A DNA stretch of 64,000 nt from contig JABBOT010000014.1 of assembly GCA_016165875.1 (NCBI GenBank), positions 7,718,105-7,782,104 on the forward strand, given 5' to 3'. This DNA is from Acanthopleura granulata. Lineage: Eukaryota > Mollusca > Polyplacophora > Chitonida > Chitonidae. A program made the translations under genes and the position numbers. The notes under the pieces are model-generated. The model did not search any database and was not told the DNA's origin. It was given only the letters and a program-made list of their open reading frames with translations. Positions 21,601 to 29,784 of the stretch are shown here, in pieces (position 1 is the first letter of the stretch; the number at the start of each line of letters is the position of its first letter).

Positions 21601-24600
21601 GTGTTGCGTTGTCATCACATCTTATACACATGTCACCCCCTAGCGATGTCCATCCGTGGTTTCGTGACTTTGTCAGGTTTCCTACCTAAAAGAATTAGTT
21701 TTCATTGTGGAGTTAAACCCTAATGAAAGCAATGAATTCATCCATGTGGGTCTGACGCGCCGCCCCCTGCCCAACCCTCCTACTATTTTCAAAGAAATGT
21801 TCAAGCTCGATAAGCCGCCTTCGTACAAATGAAATATTCTTGAGTAGGGCGTTAAACAATAAGCATTCATTCATTCATTCAAGCTCGATAACTTTATATA
21901 AGCAATCAACTTGAATTTAACTTTTAACAATGAGCATGTGCGTATCCAGCATCTGTGCCTCTCAAGGAATCCCTCATCAGCCGATTTCTTTCAACATTTA
22001 TTACATTCTGCCGAGGAACCAATTGAACCAAATGGAAACATTTTATACATTTATTACATTGGTGTTTTATCAGTCGGACTCAGTAATATTTCAGTGTTTT
22101 GATGGAAGGAAATCGTGAAAAGCCCGTTAGGAGACCCGCGACGAGAAACCTCATAATAACCAGGTTCTAGATGGACAGCTATAAATGACGCTATATTGCT
22201 TGAGGATTTGCATCCTGCATTGATGTATGATCGTGTCTACCACAATGTTTTCACGGGGAAGTACGAAGCGTGAATTGAAAGATAAACATTAAGATGAAAA
22301 GTGCGGTGCTTTCAGGGGGTATAGTACACTGTGTGTGTGAAACGAGCGTACCTGTGGTATAGGCCTGCAGGACTGTATAAAGTCTGGCCATGGACATTAA
22401 TTTCGTTCAGAATTGTTTGATGAATGGATGTTGAACAATACGCTTATGCGGCGTAGCCTTTGAACAGTTGTCTCATCTTTGCAGTGTTCACGGGCAATTC
22501 CGTGAAGCATTGTAAGACAGGCTGCTGTACACGAATAGTTTCCTTGTTTTGCCACTGACAATGCTATCGTCGACAAACTGCTGTACAGATGATGGGACTT
22601 TCCGTGATTCTCAAGTCTGGTATATTGAAGGTGTCAACAACCCGAGGTTGTATAAATGAAGATGAATTTTTTCCTTGTGTACATGAAGAAATAGTTATAA
22701 TGCATACATTTAGAGGTGTTCACAGAACTGGTGAATATGAGATCTGCTCATCCTCAGGGGATTTATTAAAATTCATATACTGCCCAAAACAGAGGCAAGT
22801 GGTGTGCTTTCTTTCGGCTAACAACTCCCTGTGGATGGCAAACAGATAGGGAAGTAGTTTGCTCCCTATTTGTCACAATTTACCCGCGGACTTTCGTCAA
22901 TATGAAAAAATTTGGTAAACGAAAGAAAGTGCTAAATTATTCACTCCTTTCAAACCTCCATTATCAACGGTAATGAATTTCTCTTGTTTTGTTTTTGGGA
23001 AAAATGTGGTTTAAAGATTTCTAATTAACAGATCTCAAGAATTATTCTTTTTTTTTTTTTTTTTTTTTGGCGTGTTCACCATGTGTTTGAGATGCAAATA
23101 TCTTCGACATAGCGGAAATCAGTGGGTTTTTTTTTTACAACTGCAACTTACGTGAGATAACCTGCTCTGTCTGGTTTTCAATGGCTTGTACCTCACATTT
23201 TCAATGGCGTTGGCACTACTGAAGTTGTCGCGTCTCTAACTCCCTCCGTCCATCTGTCTCTTGTCACACCTGAAAATGAAAGGGTGCTGATTTTTAAAAA
23301 TAGTTTACATTTTACTGTTTGTTTCAGAAATTCTTCACATATTTATTTGTTGGATTGGTGTTTCACGCCGTACTCAAGAATATTTCACTCATACGACGGC
23401 GGCCACCATTATGGTGGGAGGAAACCGGGCATGTGCACTTTGCTGGCAAACCTTCCCACGTACGACAGAAGAAGAGATCAGCGTCAGCTGGGCTTGAAGT
23501 CACGCCGATCGCATTTGTGAGAGGCACCTCGGTCATTACGGTGCACCAGTGCGCTAACTGAAATTCTTTACAGCTGAACCCTCGTTGCTAACTGTCCGCC
23601 CAATGCACACAACACTGTGATAATATCTTGCAGAGATAATTTCCCACGAACGCTTCGGAGATGATGGACATGCATTCCTTAAATTTACTTATGAAATGTC
23701 GTATTCAGAAATGAACTTTCTCGACACTGCTGTCTTTAAGGGTGATAGATTCAAGCGGGAATCAGTCCTTGATCAAAGTAATATTCAAAACCCAATATCT
23801 ACACAGGACATCGGCACACCACTTGTCGTTTTTCAAATCCTTTACCAGAGGTGAAATCACCAGGCACTGCTGGAACCGTAACAGTGTTTAGGACTTCAAT
23901 GAAAAATCGCTTCTTTTCAAATCCAAATTGCTTATCAGAGGATATTCTGAATGAAATCAACTGAGTAAAAGTATAACGATCGTCCAAAAAGACACCTTCA
24001 GAAAATCAACACCAACAAAATCACGCGCAACAAATACGTTTTATTACAATGTATCACAATCGCCAGAGGCACGTTACAAACATATTTAACAGGTGCTGGC
24101 ACCTGATCGAAAGAAACGTAGAATCTCAAGAAATTTTCCCTTATCGTTCACAAACTGGCTATCGCAGGGGCAAAAATCTACGTGAGATTCTACAGAAATT
24201 CCAACTATAGCAATTATTACATGAAATCTTCTTCGTTGACTCCTGATGAGGATATACATAAACATATCTGCCAAACATACCCGAAACATTGTATAAATAG
24301 TGATGCATAGACTTCATCTATCACCACTGCTATAACACAAACATATTGTATGTATGGGAGGTACATATGGACAGTGTCGAGATAAACAGATTCTGTTAAG
24401 CATTAGAGTGTGTCTTACTGGACCAGCTTTCCCTGAAACAGAGGAGGAAACATTAGTTGCACTGATAAAGGTGTAACCGGTTTACTGGCTCTCCTTCGAG
24501 CAACACGATTGCTCGGGATACGAAAGAGTTTCCTTCACGAATATATCCCAGTTAAAGTGAAGAATATTCACCAACGCATTTTTACTCACCAGGGTCATTC

Positions 24601-25517
24601 AGTAACGCTGCGCAAGCCCAGGTAGACATGAACGCCGCTGTCCTCCCTATGGCCCAATTTGATTCCCTGTTCAGTTGCATATGCTTTATGTGGTGCGCCT
24701 ATTCAACTTTCGATTTTTAAGCAGATCATGAAAAAGAAATTTTGCACTTGTTCGACTCTGAATCTGTACTTCAGCGGTAAGTTCCTATGTAATTATTTAA
24801 GGTCCTAAACATTTAAAATGTGTGTTTTTAATTTCTTTTCTTTAAATGTCTAGAAATTTCTTCCAATTAACGTATATTATATGCATTGTGAAAGACTACA
24901 GCACAGAGAGTAAAACCAGAGCAGCGGCGACAGTGTGATAGTTGGTAAATGGCCACAGGTTACCGGTGAAATTCTTGCCGCTTTACCTCATTTAGGGTTT
25001 TATTCTAACTATTCATGTAAATGTTTAAGAAGTAACAACTTACACCCCTCTAACACCATGGCTTAAGCAGAATTAGGTGAGATAAATTACATTGATGTTA
25101 AATACGATACATTAGACGTCACTGGTCTGGAATTACTCAAAGTGCTACGTTGTCATCACATTTAACACATGTATACATAATAACATGAAAACAATACAAA
25201 GAGACATGTCTGTGTATGTCGTTTTATGTTTTCTGTCTTACAGTTCGGTGGAGGATCAGTTGGAACGACTAATGAGGAGGAATGGCTATGAAGAGAAGGA
25301 AGCCAAGCGGCGGATTGACGCCCAGATGACAGTGGAGGAGAAACTCCGCCGCGCCACCTACGTGGTCAACAATGGCGGATCAAGGGAGGCAACTCGTGAG
25401 CGGGTGGAGCAGCTTTACGGCGAGTTGTGTGCGTCACGTACCCAGTGGAAACTCCGACTCGGGATTGTTGCTGTTATCGGACTGTTGACGTCAATAGGGA
25501 TTTATGTAATGGGATAA
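6588..25517 (+). CDS. DCAKD: Dephospho-CoA kinase domain-containing protein, four coding exons
   Basis: The CoaE family phosphorylates the ribose 3'-hydroxyl of dephospho-CoA with ATP, the last step of CoA synthesis; the exact activity of animal DCAKD is less certain. Exons are 6588-6699, 13352-13555, 15058-15145 and 25244-25517. All junctions are GT-AG and in phase, giving 225 codons plus TAA (human about 231). The P-loop is [12 protein letters not shown] (residues 5-16), followed by [19 protein letters not shown] (86-91), and [10 protein letters not shown] (110-119), the conserved CoaE core. LERLMRRNG (about 141-149) and RIDAQM form the lid region with its arginines. The last 23 residues ([14 protein letters not shown] onward) form a hydrophobic segment, probably a membrane anchor as in other DCAKD proteins. 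The start is the first ATG followed by a conserved N-terminus. Introns 1, 2 and 3 are about 6.7, 1.5 and 10.1 kb and crowded with repeats. Confidence 0.95.
6840..7985. other. DCAKD intron 1, left part
   Basis: I see no exon, SINE or tandem repeat here. The sequence is AT-rich and leads into the 54-base array. Confidence 0.4.
7990..12563. repeat. 54-base minisatellite, about 85 copies
   Basis: A head-to-tail array fills 4.6 kb of DCAKD intron 1. A typical unit runs CTATGTTAGGTACAATGTTA, TGCCAGGTCTTCATGG and ACTGATGGTGACCAGTAT. The period is 54 bases, a multiple of three, and most units lack stops on both strands. Long frames of 18-residue repeats therefore arise on plus (9734-11896, 720 codons) and minus (10073-11380, 435 codons). 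Small indels shift the frame several times, for example an extra T near 8586 and a 5-base loss near 9767, and the array lies between two conserved exons. It is not coding sequence. Variants such as GTTTGGCAC versus GTTAGGTAC define sub-families. Confidence 0.97.
10141..11240. repeat. 540-base higher-order duplication inside the 54-base array
   Basis: Bases 10141-10700 recur almost unchanged 540 bases later, with a few differences at the edges (for example GCCACATTTT against GCCACGTTTT) and one inside (TATACCTGG against TATACCAGG). The step equals ten units, so a block of ten was duplicated recently. Confidence 0.9.
12564..13335. other. DCAKD intron 1, right part
   Basis: This is AT-rich unique-looking sequence between the minisatellite and exon 2. 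Two antisense frames (12697-12948 and 12955-13206) show no family features. Confidence 0.4.
13352..13555 (+). CDS. DCAKD: DCAKD coding exon 2
   Basis: After TTTGACAG it completes Val 38 and continues [19 protein letters not shown] to WEVLKAFLS, ending before GTGGGT. It carries the CoA-binding helical part, including [11 protein letters not shown]. Confidence 0.95.
13745..13864. repeat. 23-base tandem repeat in DCAKD intron 2
   Basis: About five copies of a unit near ATCATGGGGCCTGGGTGGCA plus GTG, with differences such as CTAGATGG and TGTTAG. It is GC-rich against an AT-rich intron. Confidence 0.85.
14425..14475 (+). repeat. SINE-type 3' tail with AGTAGGGCG variant
   Basis: The short sequence GGCTTGAGTAGGGCGTTAAA followed by CAATAAGCATTCATTCAT resembles the 3' module of the common SINE but with a different tail. 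The same end occurs at 21825-21890. It may mark a second SINE family with a related 3' end. Confidence 0.6.
14806..15030 (+). repeat. Degenerate SINE abutting DCAKD exon 3
   Basis: It has a weathered tRNA-like head (GAGGCTTCCATGGCCGAAGG), a B-box region GCTGTGAGTTCAGCTCCAG, the GTCTGCCAGCAACCTGCAG body, and an ATCAAATAAATACATAAATA tail. The TTCTTGAGTACGG module is lost. The tail ends about 27 bases before exon 3. Confidence 0.85.
15058..15145 (+). CDS. DCAKD: DCAKD coding exon 3 (core strand)
   Basis: After GATTCCAG it completes Gly 106 and encodes [17 protein letters not shown], then [11 protein letters not shown], leaving TG before GTGAGT. A SINE ends less than 40 bases upstream, so the acceptor's upstream sequence is partly SINE-derived. 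Confidence 0.94.
15365..16130. repeat. 20-base pyrimidine-rich minisatellite, about 38 copies
   Basis: The unit is close to ATGGCCTCTGCCACCCTGTC. Copies vary at a few positions and some are a base or more short or long. Because 20 is not a multiple of three, the same 60-base pattern reads without stops in all three plus-strand frames, giving three overlapping ORFs of about 190-206 codons. It lies in DCAKD intron 3 and is not a gene. Confidence 0.95.
16131..17400. other. DCAKD intron 3, no feature seen
   Basis: A short CACATACA stretch near 16150 is the only simple sequence. Frames at 16384-16650 (minus) and 17041-17295 (plus) show no family resemblance. Confidence 0.4.
17414..17695 (+). other. 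Unassigned ORF, possible repeat or exon relic
   Basis: The frame contains [20 protein letters not shown], then [19 protein letters not shown] and [12 protein letters not shown], just before a perfect GTGAGT. Upstream stands TTTTTGCTTAG, an acceptor-like end. I do not recognise the protein. The opposite strand is also open through the same stretch (containing [17 protein letters not shown]), so either strand or neither may have coded. It lies in DCAKD intron 3 and does not fit the DCAKD reading frame or family. Confidence 0.25.
18331..18444 (+). other. Short ORF with acceptor-like site, unassigned
   Basis: A 37-codon frame begins [20 protein letters not shown] and ends SFSLGD. The string TTCATTTCCCTCAG within it could act as an acceptor. 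I recognise no family and it may well be chance. Confidence 0.12.
18793..19278. repeat. 48-base tandem repeat, ten copies
   Basis: Ten nearly identical units follow one another exactly every 48 bases, each with CACTTTAGGTATCATCTGGT, TAAACCCAAGTCTGACATT and CATATCCCA, and a truncated eleventh begins at 19273. Copies 1, 5 and 10 have AAATCC where the others have AAACCC. The period is divisible by three and stop-free on both strands, which explains the 183- and 164-codon frames. The low divergence points to recent expansion. Confidence 0.96.
19801..19947 (+). other. Exon-like open segment, unassigned
   Basis: A stop-free frame reads [35 protein letters not shown] and [12 protein letters not shown]. 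Inside it, 19820-19893 is bounded by TTTGTTTAG and GTGAAT like a 74-base exon. It does not match DCAKD, and its phase does not join the ORF at 17414. It may be a relic of a transposon gene or an unknown nested gene. Confidence 0.2.
20169..20652. repeat. 58-base tandem repeat, about eight copies
   Basis: The unit carries GATACGTCTCTATATGGTAC, ATGTATGTGTGGTATAG and AGAGTAGAGAAATCACAAG and recurs every 58 bases. The last copy ends within TACATGTATGTGTGTCTG. No spacers separate the units, so it is a satellite and not a CRISPR array. Confidence 0.95.
20655..21360. other. DCAKD intron 3, unassigned
   Basis: Antisense frames at 20750-21061 and 20815-21246 overlap each other but show no domain I know. 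There is no recognisable repeat. Confidence 0.35.
21362..21645 (+). repeat. Dispersed 280-base repeat, copy 1
   Basis: It contains CCAGAGCAGTGTG, GGCAAATGGTCATAGGTAAC, CCTGTCAGTTTACCTCAG, TTATTCTAACATTTCATGTA, GTAGCACCATGCATTAAACA and GTATAGAATTACTCA, in the same order as the other copies (24893, 37183, 43538 and others). No coding potential is seen, which suggests a nonautonomous element. Confidence 0.8.
21825..21890 (+). repeat. SINE-type 3' tail with AGTAGGGCG variant
   Basis: GAAATATTCTTGAGTAGGGC then GTTAAACAATAAGC and repeated ATTC. It shares the 3' module with the main SINE but ends in CATTCATTC rather than AATAAATA. A second example is at 14425. Confidence 0.65.
22270..23050 (+). repeat. 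Inverted-pair repeat, copy A, with an 86-codon ORF
   Basis: This stretch matches the reverse complement of 29785-30570 over most of its length. Landmarks are GTGTGAAACGAGCGT, TTGATGAATGGATGTTG, GAATATGAGATCTGCTCATC, GGATTTATTAAAATTCATAT, and an end at TCTAATTAACAGATCTC before a T run. The ORF at 22589-22849 ends WMANR plus a stop. The family is unknown to me. Substitutions between the copies do not favour third codon positions, so the ORF is probably not under protein constraint. Confidence 0.8.
23340..23561 (-). repeat. SINE, minus strand
   Basis: Reading on the plus strand, a reversed tail TTTATTTGTTGGATTGGTG is followed by the reversed 3' module GTACTCAAGAATATTTCACT, ACGGCGGCCACCATTATGG, and a damaged body ending near CACCAGTGCGCTAAC. 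It is nearly complete except for the first part of the tRNA head. Confidence 0.88.
23600..24320 (+). mobile_element. Decayed Penelope-like retroelement, reverse transcriptase C-terminal region
   Basis: Several frames on the plus strand carry pieces typical of Penelope-like reverse transcriptase after the catalytic core: [20 protein letters not shown] near 23694-23753, [12 protein letters not shown] near 23850, then [14 protein letters not shown] near 23915 and [16 protein letters not shown] near 24160-24207. In intact elements these follow one another in this order with similar spacing. Here they are split by frameshifts and stops. The catalytic YADD region and any GIY-YIG endonuclease are absent. 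It is a dead fragment in DCAKD intron 3, in the sense orientation. Confidence 0.75.
24320..24890. other. DCAKD intron 3, no feature seen
   Basis: AT-rich sequence with no ORF of note lies between the retroelement relic and the next dispersed repeat. Confidence 0.4.
24893..25180 (+). repeat. Dispersed 280-base repeat, copy 2
   Basis: This is one of the fullest copies: GACTACAGCACAGAGAGTAA, CAGAGCAGCGGCGACAGTG, TGGCCACAGGTTACCGGTG, TTATTCTAACTATTCATGTA, TAACACCATGGCTTAAGCAG, GGTCTGGAATTACTCAAAG and TTGTCATCACATTTAACACA. It ends about 65 bases before DCAKD exon 4, so the branch point region may lie close to the repeat's end. Confidence 0.85.
25244..25517 (+). CDS. DCAKD: DCAKD last coding exon (lid and membrane segment)
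   Basis: After TGTCTTACAG the first base completes Cys 135, then [19 protein letters not shown] follows. The exon ends in a hydrophobic helix and TAA. It is markedly GC-richer than its surroundings, as expected for coding sequence. An ATG at 25185 upstream in the intron is a shadow start. Confidence 0.94.
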
Positions 25518-25540
25518 AATGTTACAGTTAGTCGTACATA

Positions 25541-25675
25541 GAGGATCTCCATACGAGTGATCCGGTAGTGTCAAATTTATTAAACGAGAGTTGAAAAGTT
25601 TGGCGGGGACAAACGGTATTTTTCACTCGAGTTTAATAAATTTAATACTACAGCATCACGAGTGGAAGATTCTGT
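25541..25675. repeat. Imperfect hairpin after DCAKD stop
   Basis: Arms of about 55 bases pair as inverted repeats: 25541-25597 contains TCAAATTTATTAAACGAGAG and 25619-25675 contains CTCGAGTTTAATAAATTTAA. The loop is about 21 bases. A further short inverted match, TTATCCCATAAATG (25675-25688) with CATTTATGGGATA (26376-26388), suggests that a larger element may have inserted here. Confidence 0.75.
25635..25640 (+). terminator. DCAKD: Likely DCAKD polyadenylation signal
   Basis: AATAAA stands 118 bases after the TAA stop and is the first canonical hexamer downstream. It lies in the right arm of the hairpin at 25541-25675. Confidence 0.5.
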
Positions 25676-25689
25676 TTATCCCATAAATG

Positions 25690-27243
25690 TAAAGTTGAAA
25701 AAAAGCACAATACTGACCTCAATTCAGCTGGATTTATCGCTGTTTATAAAAGTGCTTGCAGATGTGCGGATTAATTTAATTGTGTGACCTCAGTAATTCG
25801 TCCGTAGACCAAAGCGCAACATTTACACACGAATAAAATATACGCCACACAAAAGCGATCAAATTTAAAACAGCCTTTACCGACACGAGTTCGGCTGAAT
25901 TTTTACTTCATCACGTATACAATTAAAACTATGTAGCAGGTAATGGTTTTCAAACAGTTGACGAACATGTTTGTCGGACAGTGGAAGACAACAATAGGTC
26001 ACAGGAGAAACTCACAAGTGACCTGACACGAGTGCGTACAGGTGTGAGAACACAGTTGAAATGAAAATACATGTATCCATACCCGACGTGAAAATTAAAG
26101 AACTTTAGTAGTAATATTCTTACGCAGCAAGAGATGAAACTGATCGCGCAATCTCCAAATTATGTACGGCTACAATCAACATATCTTCGGCTATTTGCAC
26201 TCAACGCAGACGATAAAAATACGTAGCAGTAACAAATTAGTTCGACGTGTGTGTAACTTTTGATTGGCTAATTTTTATCAGTGAACACTCGTGAGTCATT
26301 CAAGAAAAGCTCAACATCCTTTACAAATGAGTGCATACGATATGAATGCCACCCCTTTATATCATGTTCTGGACCGCATTTATGGGATACACGTAGCTGT
26401 CTTATTTAAGATGATTTGGTGAAGATATCTGACCGCCATTGAAATCAGGTCAGAGGCAGTGTACGTATCCTCACTCCTGTTTTAATCGAACATCGAGTGA
26501 TGTGTGCTCAGGTTGAAATCCGACATCGTCGTCTGCAATCATGGGAAGCAGTTTGTAAAGTACACAATTGATAATTATCCAATAACCGATGGTGTACCTC
26601 TACTTTATTTATATTTTGGATTATGAACATATATCATTTAAATCAATTTTAAAATCATTGTTTAAATCATTTATTTTAAATAATAAATTTAAATTAAATG
26701 ATTTTTGCAATATATGCATGTATCGAAGACTACTTTAACTATATATATGTATGTACATAGACATATAGGATTCACATAATACCTTTATATGTACATATTT
26801 ATGTAAGAATTTTTTATTAAATGTGCATTTAGAAGTTGACAACAAGGTGATATCACAACACGATACTAGTACATATATGGGTTACAACTTTAGCTATTTA
26901 AGCTGCGAAGTTTCGATGCACATACTAACATCATTATCAATATTTGTACATGGCCTGTGAACATCAAAACGTCACAGTCTAATTGTAGCAAGCCTAAACC
27001 AGAAGTTACATCTCATATATAACTCATTGTCATATCTATATAAAATAAAAGCACTTTCGAATTTTTATCAGCGAATGATGTTATCATTTATATCTGTTAT
27101 TTCTCTTCTGTGAAACACATTCTCTACTTGACGGTTTGACCACCCCAATCTTGGATAACCGATATAGACTGAAATCTATTTTCTCCTCAAAACTCAATAT
27201 GACCACAAATTGTCAAAGCAGTATGATCTATTTTCCGTCTATA
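25690..27243. other. Intergenic downstream of DCAKD
   Basis: No gene is visible. Around 26630-26715 there is a strongly AT-rich stretch built of TTTAAAT and ATTTAAA motifs with local dyad symmetry. From about 26740 to 26820 the sequence is rich in TATATGTACATA. Confidence 0.4.
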
Positions 27244-27530
27244 TCCTATAAGAGACTGGGCGGCTTTAGTCAATAACGTTTGCTCGAAGGGTGAATTTCC
27301 GGCCTTCGAATCCCTGGAAGTCAGTATCCTTCTGAGAGCCGCCGACAAACCAGTTTGAGGTCGGAGCTAGGCAGGAATCCGTGTACACCGCAGCATTATA
27401 TGGCCTTTATGCTAGCCTGTTGTTTGTATTAAGCTTCCCTGATCATCAAAGTCTAACGACAGGATTTATTGCATATCGCCGATCCGGTCAAAGTCTCCAG
27501 CGAAATCTGACCGGAAACTGAAGCACAAGA
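27244..27530 (+). repeat. Outer block of the inverted structure, left copy
   Basis: Runs from TCCTATAAGAGACT through TTTAGTCAATAA, CCGCCGACAAACCAG, TATATGGCCTTTATGC and GGTCAAAGTCTCCAGCG to GACCGGAAACTGAAGCACAA. The same landmarks occur in reverse at 36120-36414. Confidence 0.8.
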
Positions 27531-27897
27531 AAAAAAATCAGAAATAATAATAAGTTAACGTTCTCTACGACGGATCTCATTTGCAAATATTCTGTTACAG
27601 AAATAGCTGTGGATTCGACGGATTCGCTTTATGGCGCGATGTCCGATGGATCTATGATTTTACGGACGAAAAATGTGAACTATGGAATAGACTATAGACT
27701 CTATTTTCAAATAAACCTGGCCTTTTAAGTAAAATGGCCTTCTTGTAAACTATATATTATTTCTAAAATATTGGTACTAAATTGCTGTTCCATTATTGAG
27801 CACCAGTACAAAATCTCGCGGGGTGAATGGCGGCACACAAATAACGGTTTTATCGCATCAGTTTAAGATCGGAAAGGATGGCCCCATTTGTTCACAG

Positions 27898-28205
27898 AGA
27901 GTTGTTCCTGTTGATAATTTATGGAGATGAAACAAGAGCGGGGGATGGGGGAGTCATTCGGCATGTTTGCCTCGACCTTCGCAGGCTCCATTCCAGCACA
28001 TAACCACAGTGTTTGACGCAATAAAACTACACCGCCGAGGATGGATCAGGTTCGGGTTTTTGATAATATTTCCCGGATCGTGTTATAGAATATTGACAGA
28101 GGCTATAATACAACTATGTGAATATGCCATGATTATTCTAAATAACGTGAGCAAGCGAATGTATATATGGAGAATGTAACCAAATTACGTATGGAAATTA
28201 CTGGC
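27898..28205 (+). repeat. Second inverted block, left copy
   Basis: Landmarks are GTTGATAATTTATGGAGATG, AATAAAACTACACCGCCGAG, GTTATAGAATATTGACAGAG and CAAATTACGTATGGAAATTA. The reverse complement lies at 33950-34245. The 70-codon frame at 27967-28179 is inside it and has no family features. Confidence 0.85.
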
Positions 28206-28900
28206 CGTACTTTGCGCACGCACAAAATCAGCCGTGATTTGAGGGTCCTGATATGGCACAAACTGAGATGAAAATACTAAAATGTTATTGCTCTTAACTG
28301 AAATTATTTGAATGATTGAAAATTGGCTAAGTTTTAAAACTGTTTGAAAATCAAGTTAATACTTAAGTTAATCTTTGAAAGAGGTTTTACACTTTATAGC
28401 CTTCATTAAGCTTTGTGGTTGGAGGAGGCTGCTGCCCTTGGCCAGGTACCCTGACAAACCTAGCATAATCCAGTCATATATATTGCCATACTGAAGAGTT
28501 TGTCCCCGATGTATACTTAACAAATGCTTGCGTATGCGCCCAATTAGCTTATAATACCTCATAGATGCATAAAACTACAAAAATTGAATTAATTACGACG
28601 GACTAACAATGGTGTCGATTAAATCAACAAAAACCTAAGCATAATTCACGCCTTACCCGTGCATTTTTAATGGCGCAAACCATAACATACTCGGTTGCTT
28701 TCACTTACAGGTAGAGGAAACCGGCTTGCCCGGAGAAAAATCAGCTACCTTTGACAAGCTACTGACTACATTCCCTACGTCCTCCGGGCAGACATTATAC
28801 ACATCACATTGCTGAAAGGCGAGTGGTCGTCGACGAACGCTAGATCGGGCTTATGGCTGTACGAGTGTCATCGACCGCGTCAAATGGACGATACGGATAA
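28206..28900. other. Interior of the inverted structure, left arm
   Basis: I see no gene or clear match to the right arm here. The partner region at 33200-33940 has been altered by a degenerate SINE and other changes. Confidence 0.35.
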
Positions 28901-28916
28901 ATGAATTATCGATATG

Positions 28917-28990
28917 GGTTTTTTGTTGTTTTTTGGGGGTTTTTTTGTTTATTTATTTTTTTTTTTCTTCATTTTTTTTTTTTTTTAACT
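28917..28990. repeat. T-rich low-complexity tract
   Basis: Mostly T with scattered G, A and C, giving a spurious hydrophobic 73-codon frame (28901-29122). Confidence 0.9.
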
Positions 28991-29277
28991 TTTGTTGGTT
29001 TGTTGGCATCTTTAGTCGCCTGGTATTTACTGTTCCTTCCTGACACCTCACCAAACCTCGTGTCGGTGGGATTTAAGTCAAAATGGCTCGTCTGTTTTCT
29101 ATGTTTTCTATGGGCAAATTGATACATAATTGGATATATGATTCGATATCGGTATTAAATTCTGGACTAAATTGTAATTTGCTCCATGTCTCACACCCCC
29201 TACCCCAATCCGCGGACATCTACCATTGTGTATATAACTAATCAGTTCAAAATGGTGACGATCTCACAGGACAGGTC

Positions 29278-29700
29278 ATTCACAGCGCAACACTTTGTAC
29301 AGCTTAACGTATATTGAGACTGACATTCTTACGTCGACAGCTAAGGGCAGCTTCTCTCTACACCAACTCTGTAAGCTTTCAATATCCCCTATTTCCTCGA
29401 CTCTCGGGACAATAACATCAACTGACATTTACGAGTGCTTCTTTATTATGTCGACATTTTTTCAGATTCAATTGACCTTCCTTCTTTTATTCAGGTCTTA
29501 TGAGTATGGGGAGTCTCCTTGTATCAGACGACAAAGGCTGTCGTGCTGAGTTTCAGTCAACACTTAACCCAGGTGACCACGTGTTAATTTAATGATCAGT
29601 GGCTCTACAGGGCTAGAAAGGCAACGTTTATTGTATTATGCATGAGTTGCAAACATACAGTAACTTATTCCGGATGCTGGGACACCTTGATTAAATGTTA
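29278..29700 (+). repeat. Inner inverted block, left copy
   Basis: Landmarks are CTTACGTCGACAG, CTCTCGGGACAATAAC, TTATGTCGACATTTTTTCAG, AATGATCAGTGGCTCTACAG and GTAACTTATTCCGG. They recur in reverse at 32400-32870, and part (29430-29500) recurs directly at 59610-59690. Confidence 0.82.
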
Positions 29701-29784
29701 TCATTAGATTAATGGATATAACACCCCACTGATATACTAATGAAAGAGATTTCTATCTCAGAGACGTTTTGAGCACGCCCCCCC

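Noticed and set aside
22589..22849. Short ORF as a conserved gene because two copies exist
   Set aside because: It lies in a dispersed repeat, and the differences between copies do not show a third-position excess.
25185..25243. Upstream extension of the last DCAKD exon to an ATG at 25185
   Set aside because: A consensus acceptor at 25243 and exact phase with exon 3 show that this part is intron.
28901..29122. Hydrophobic membrane-like ORF
   Set aside because: The phenylalanine run comes from a T-rich low-complexity tract.
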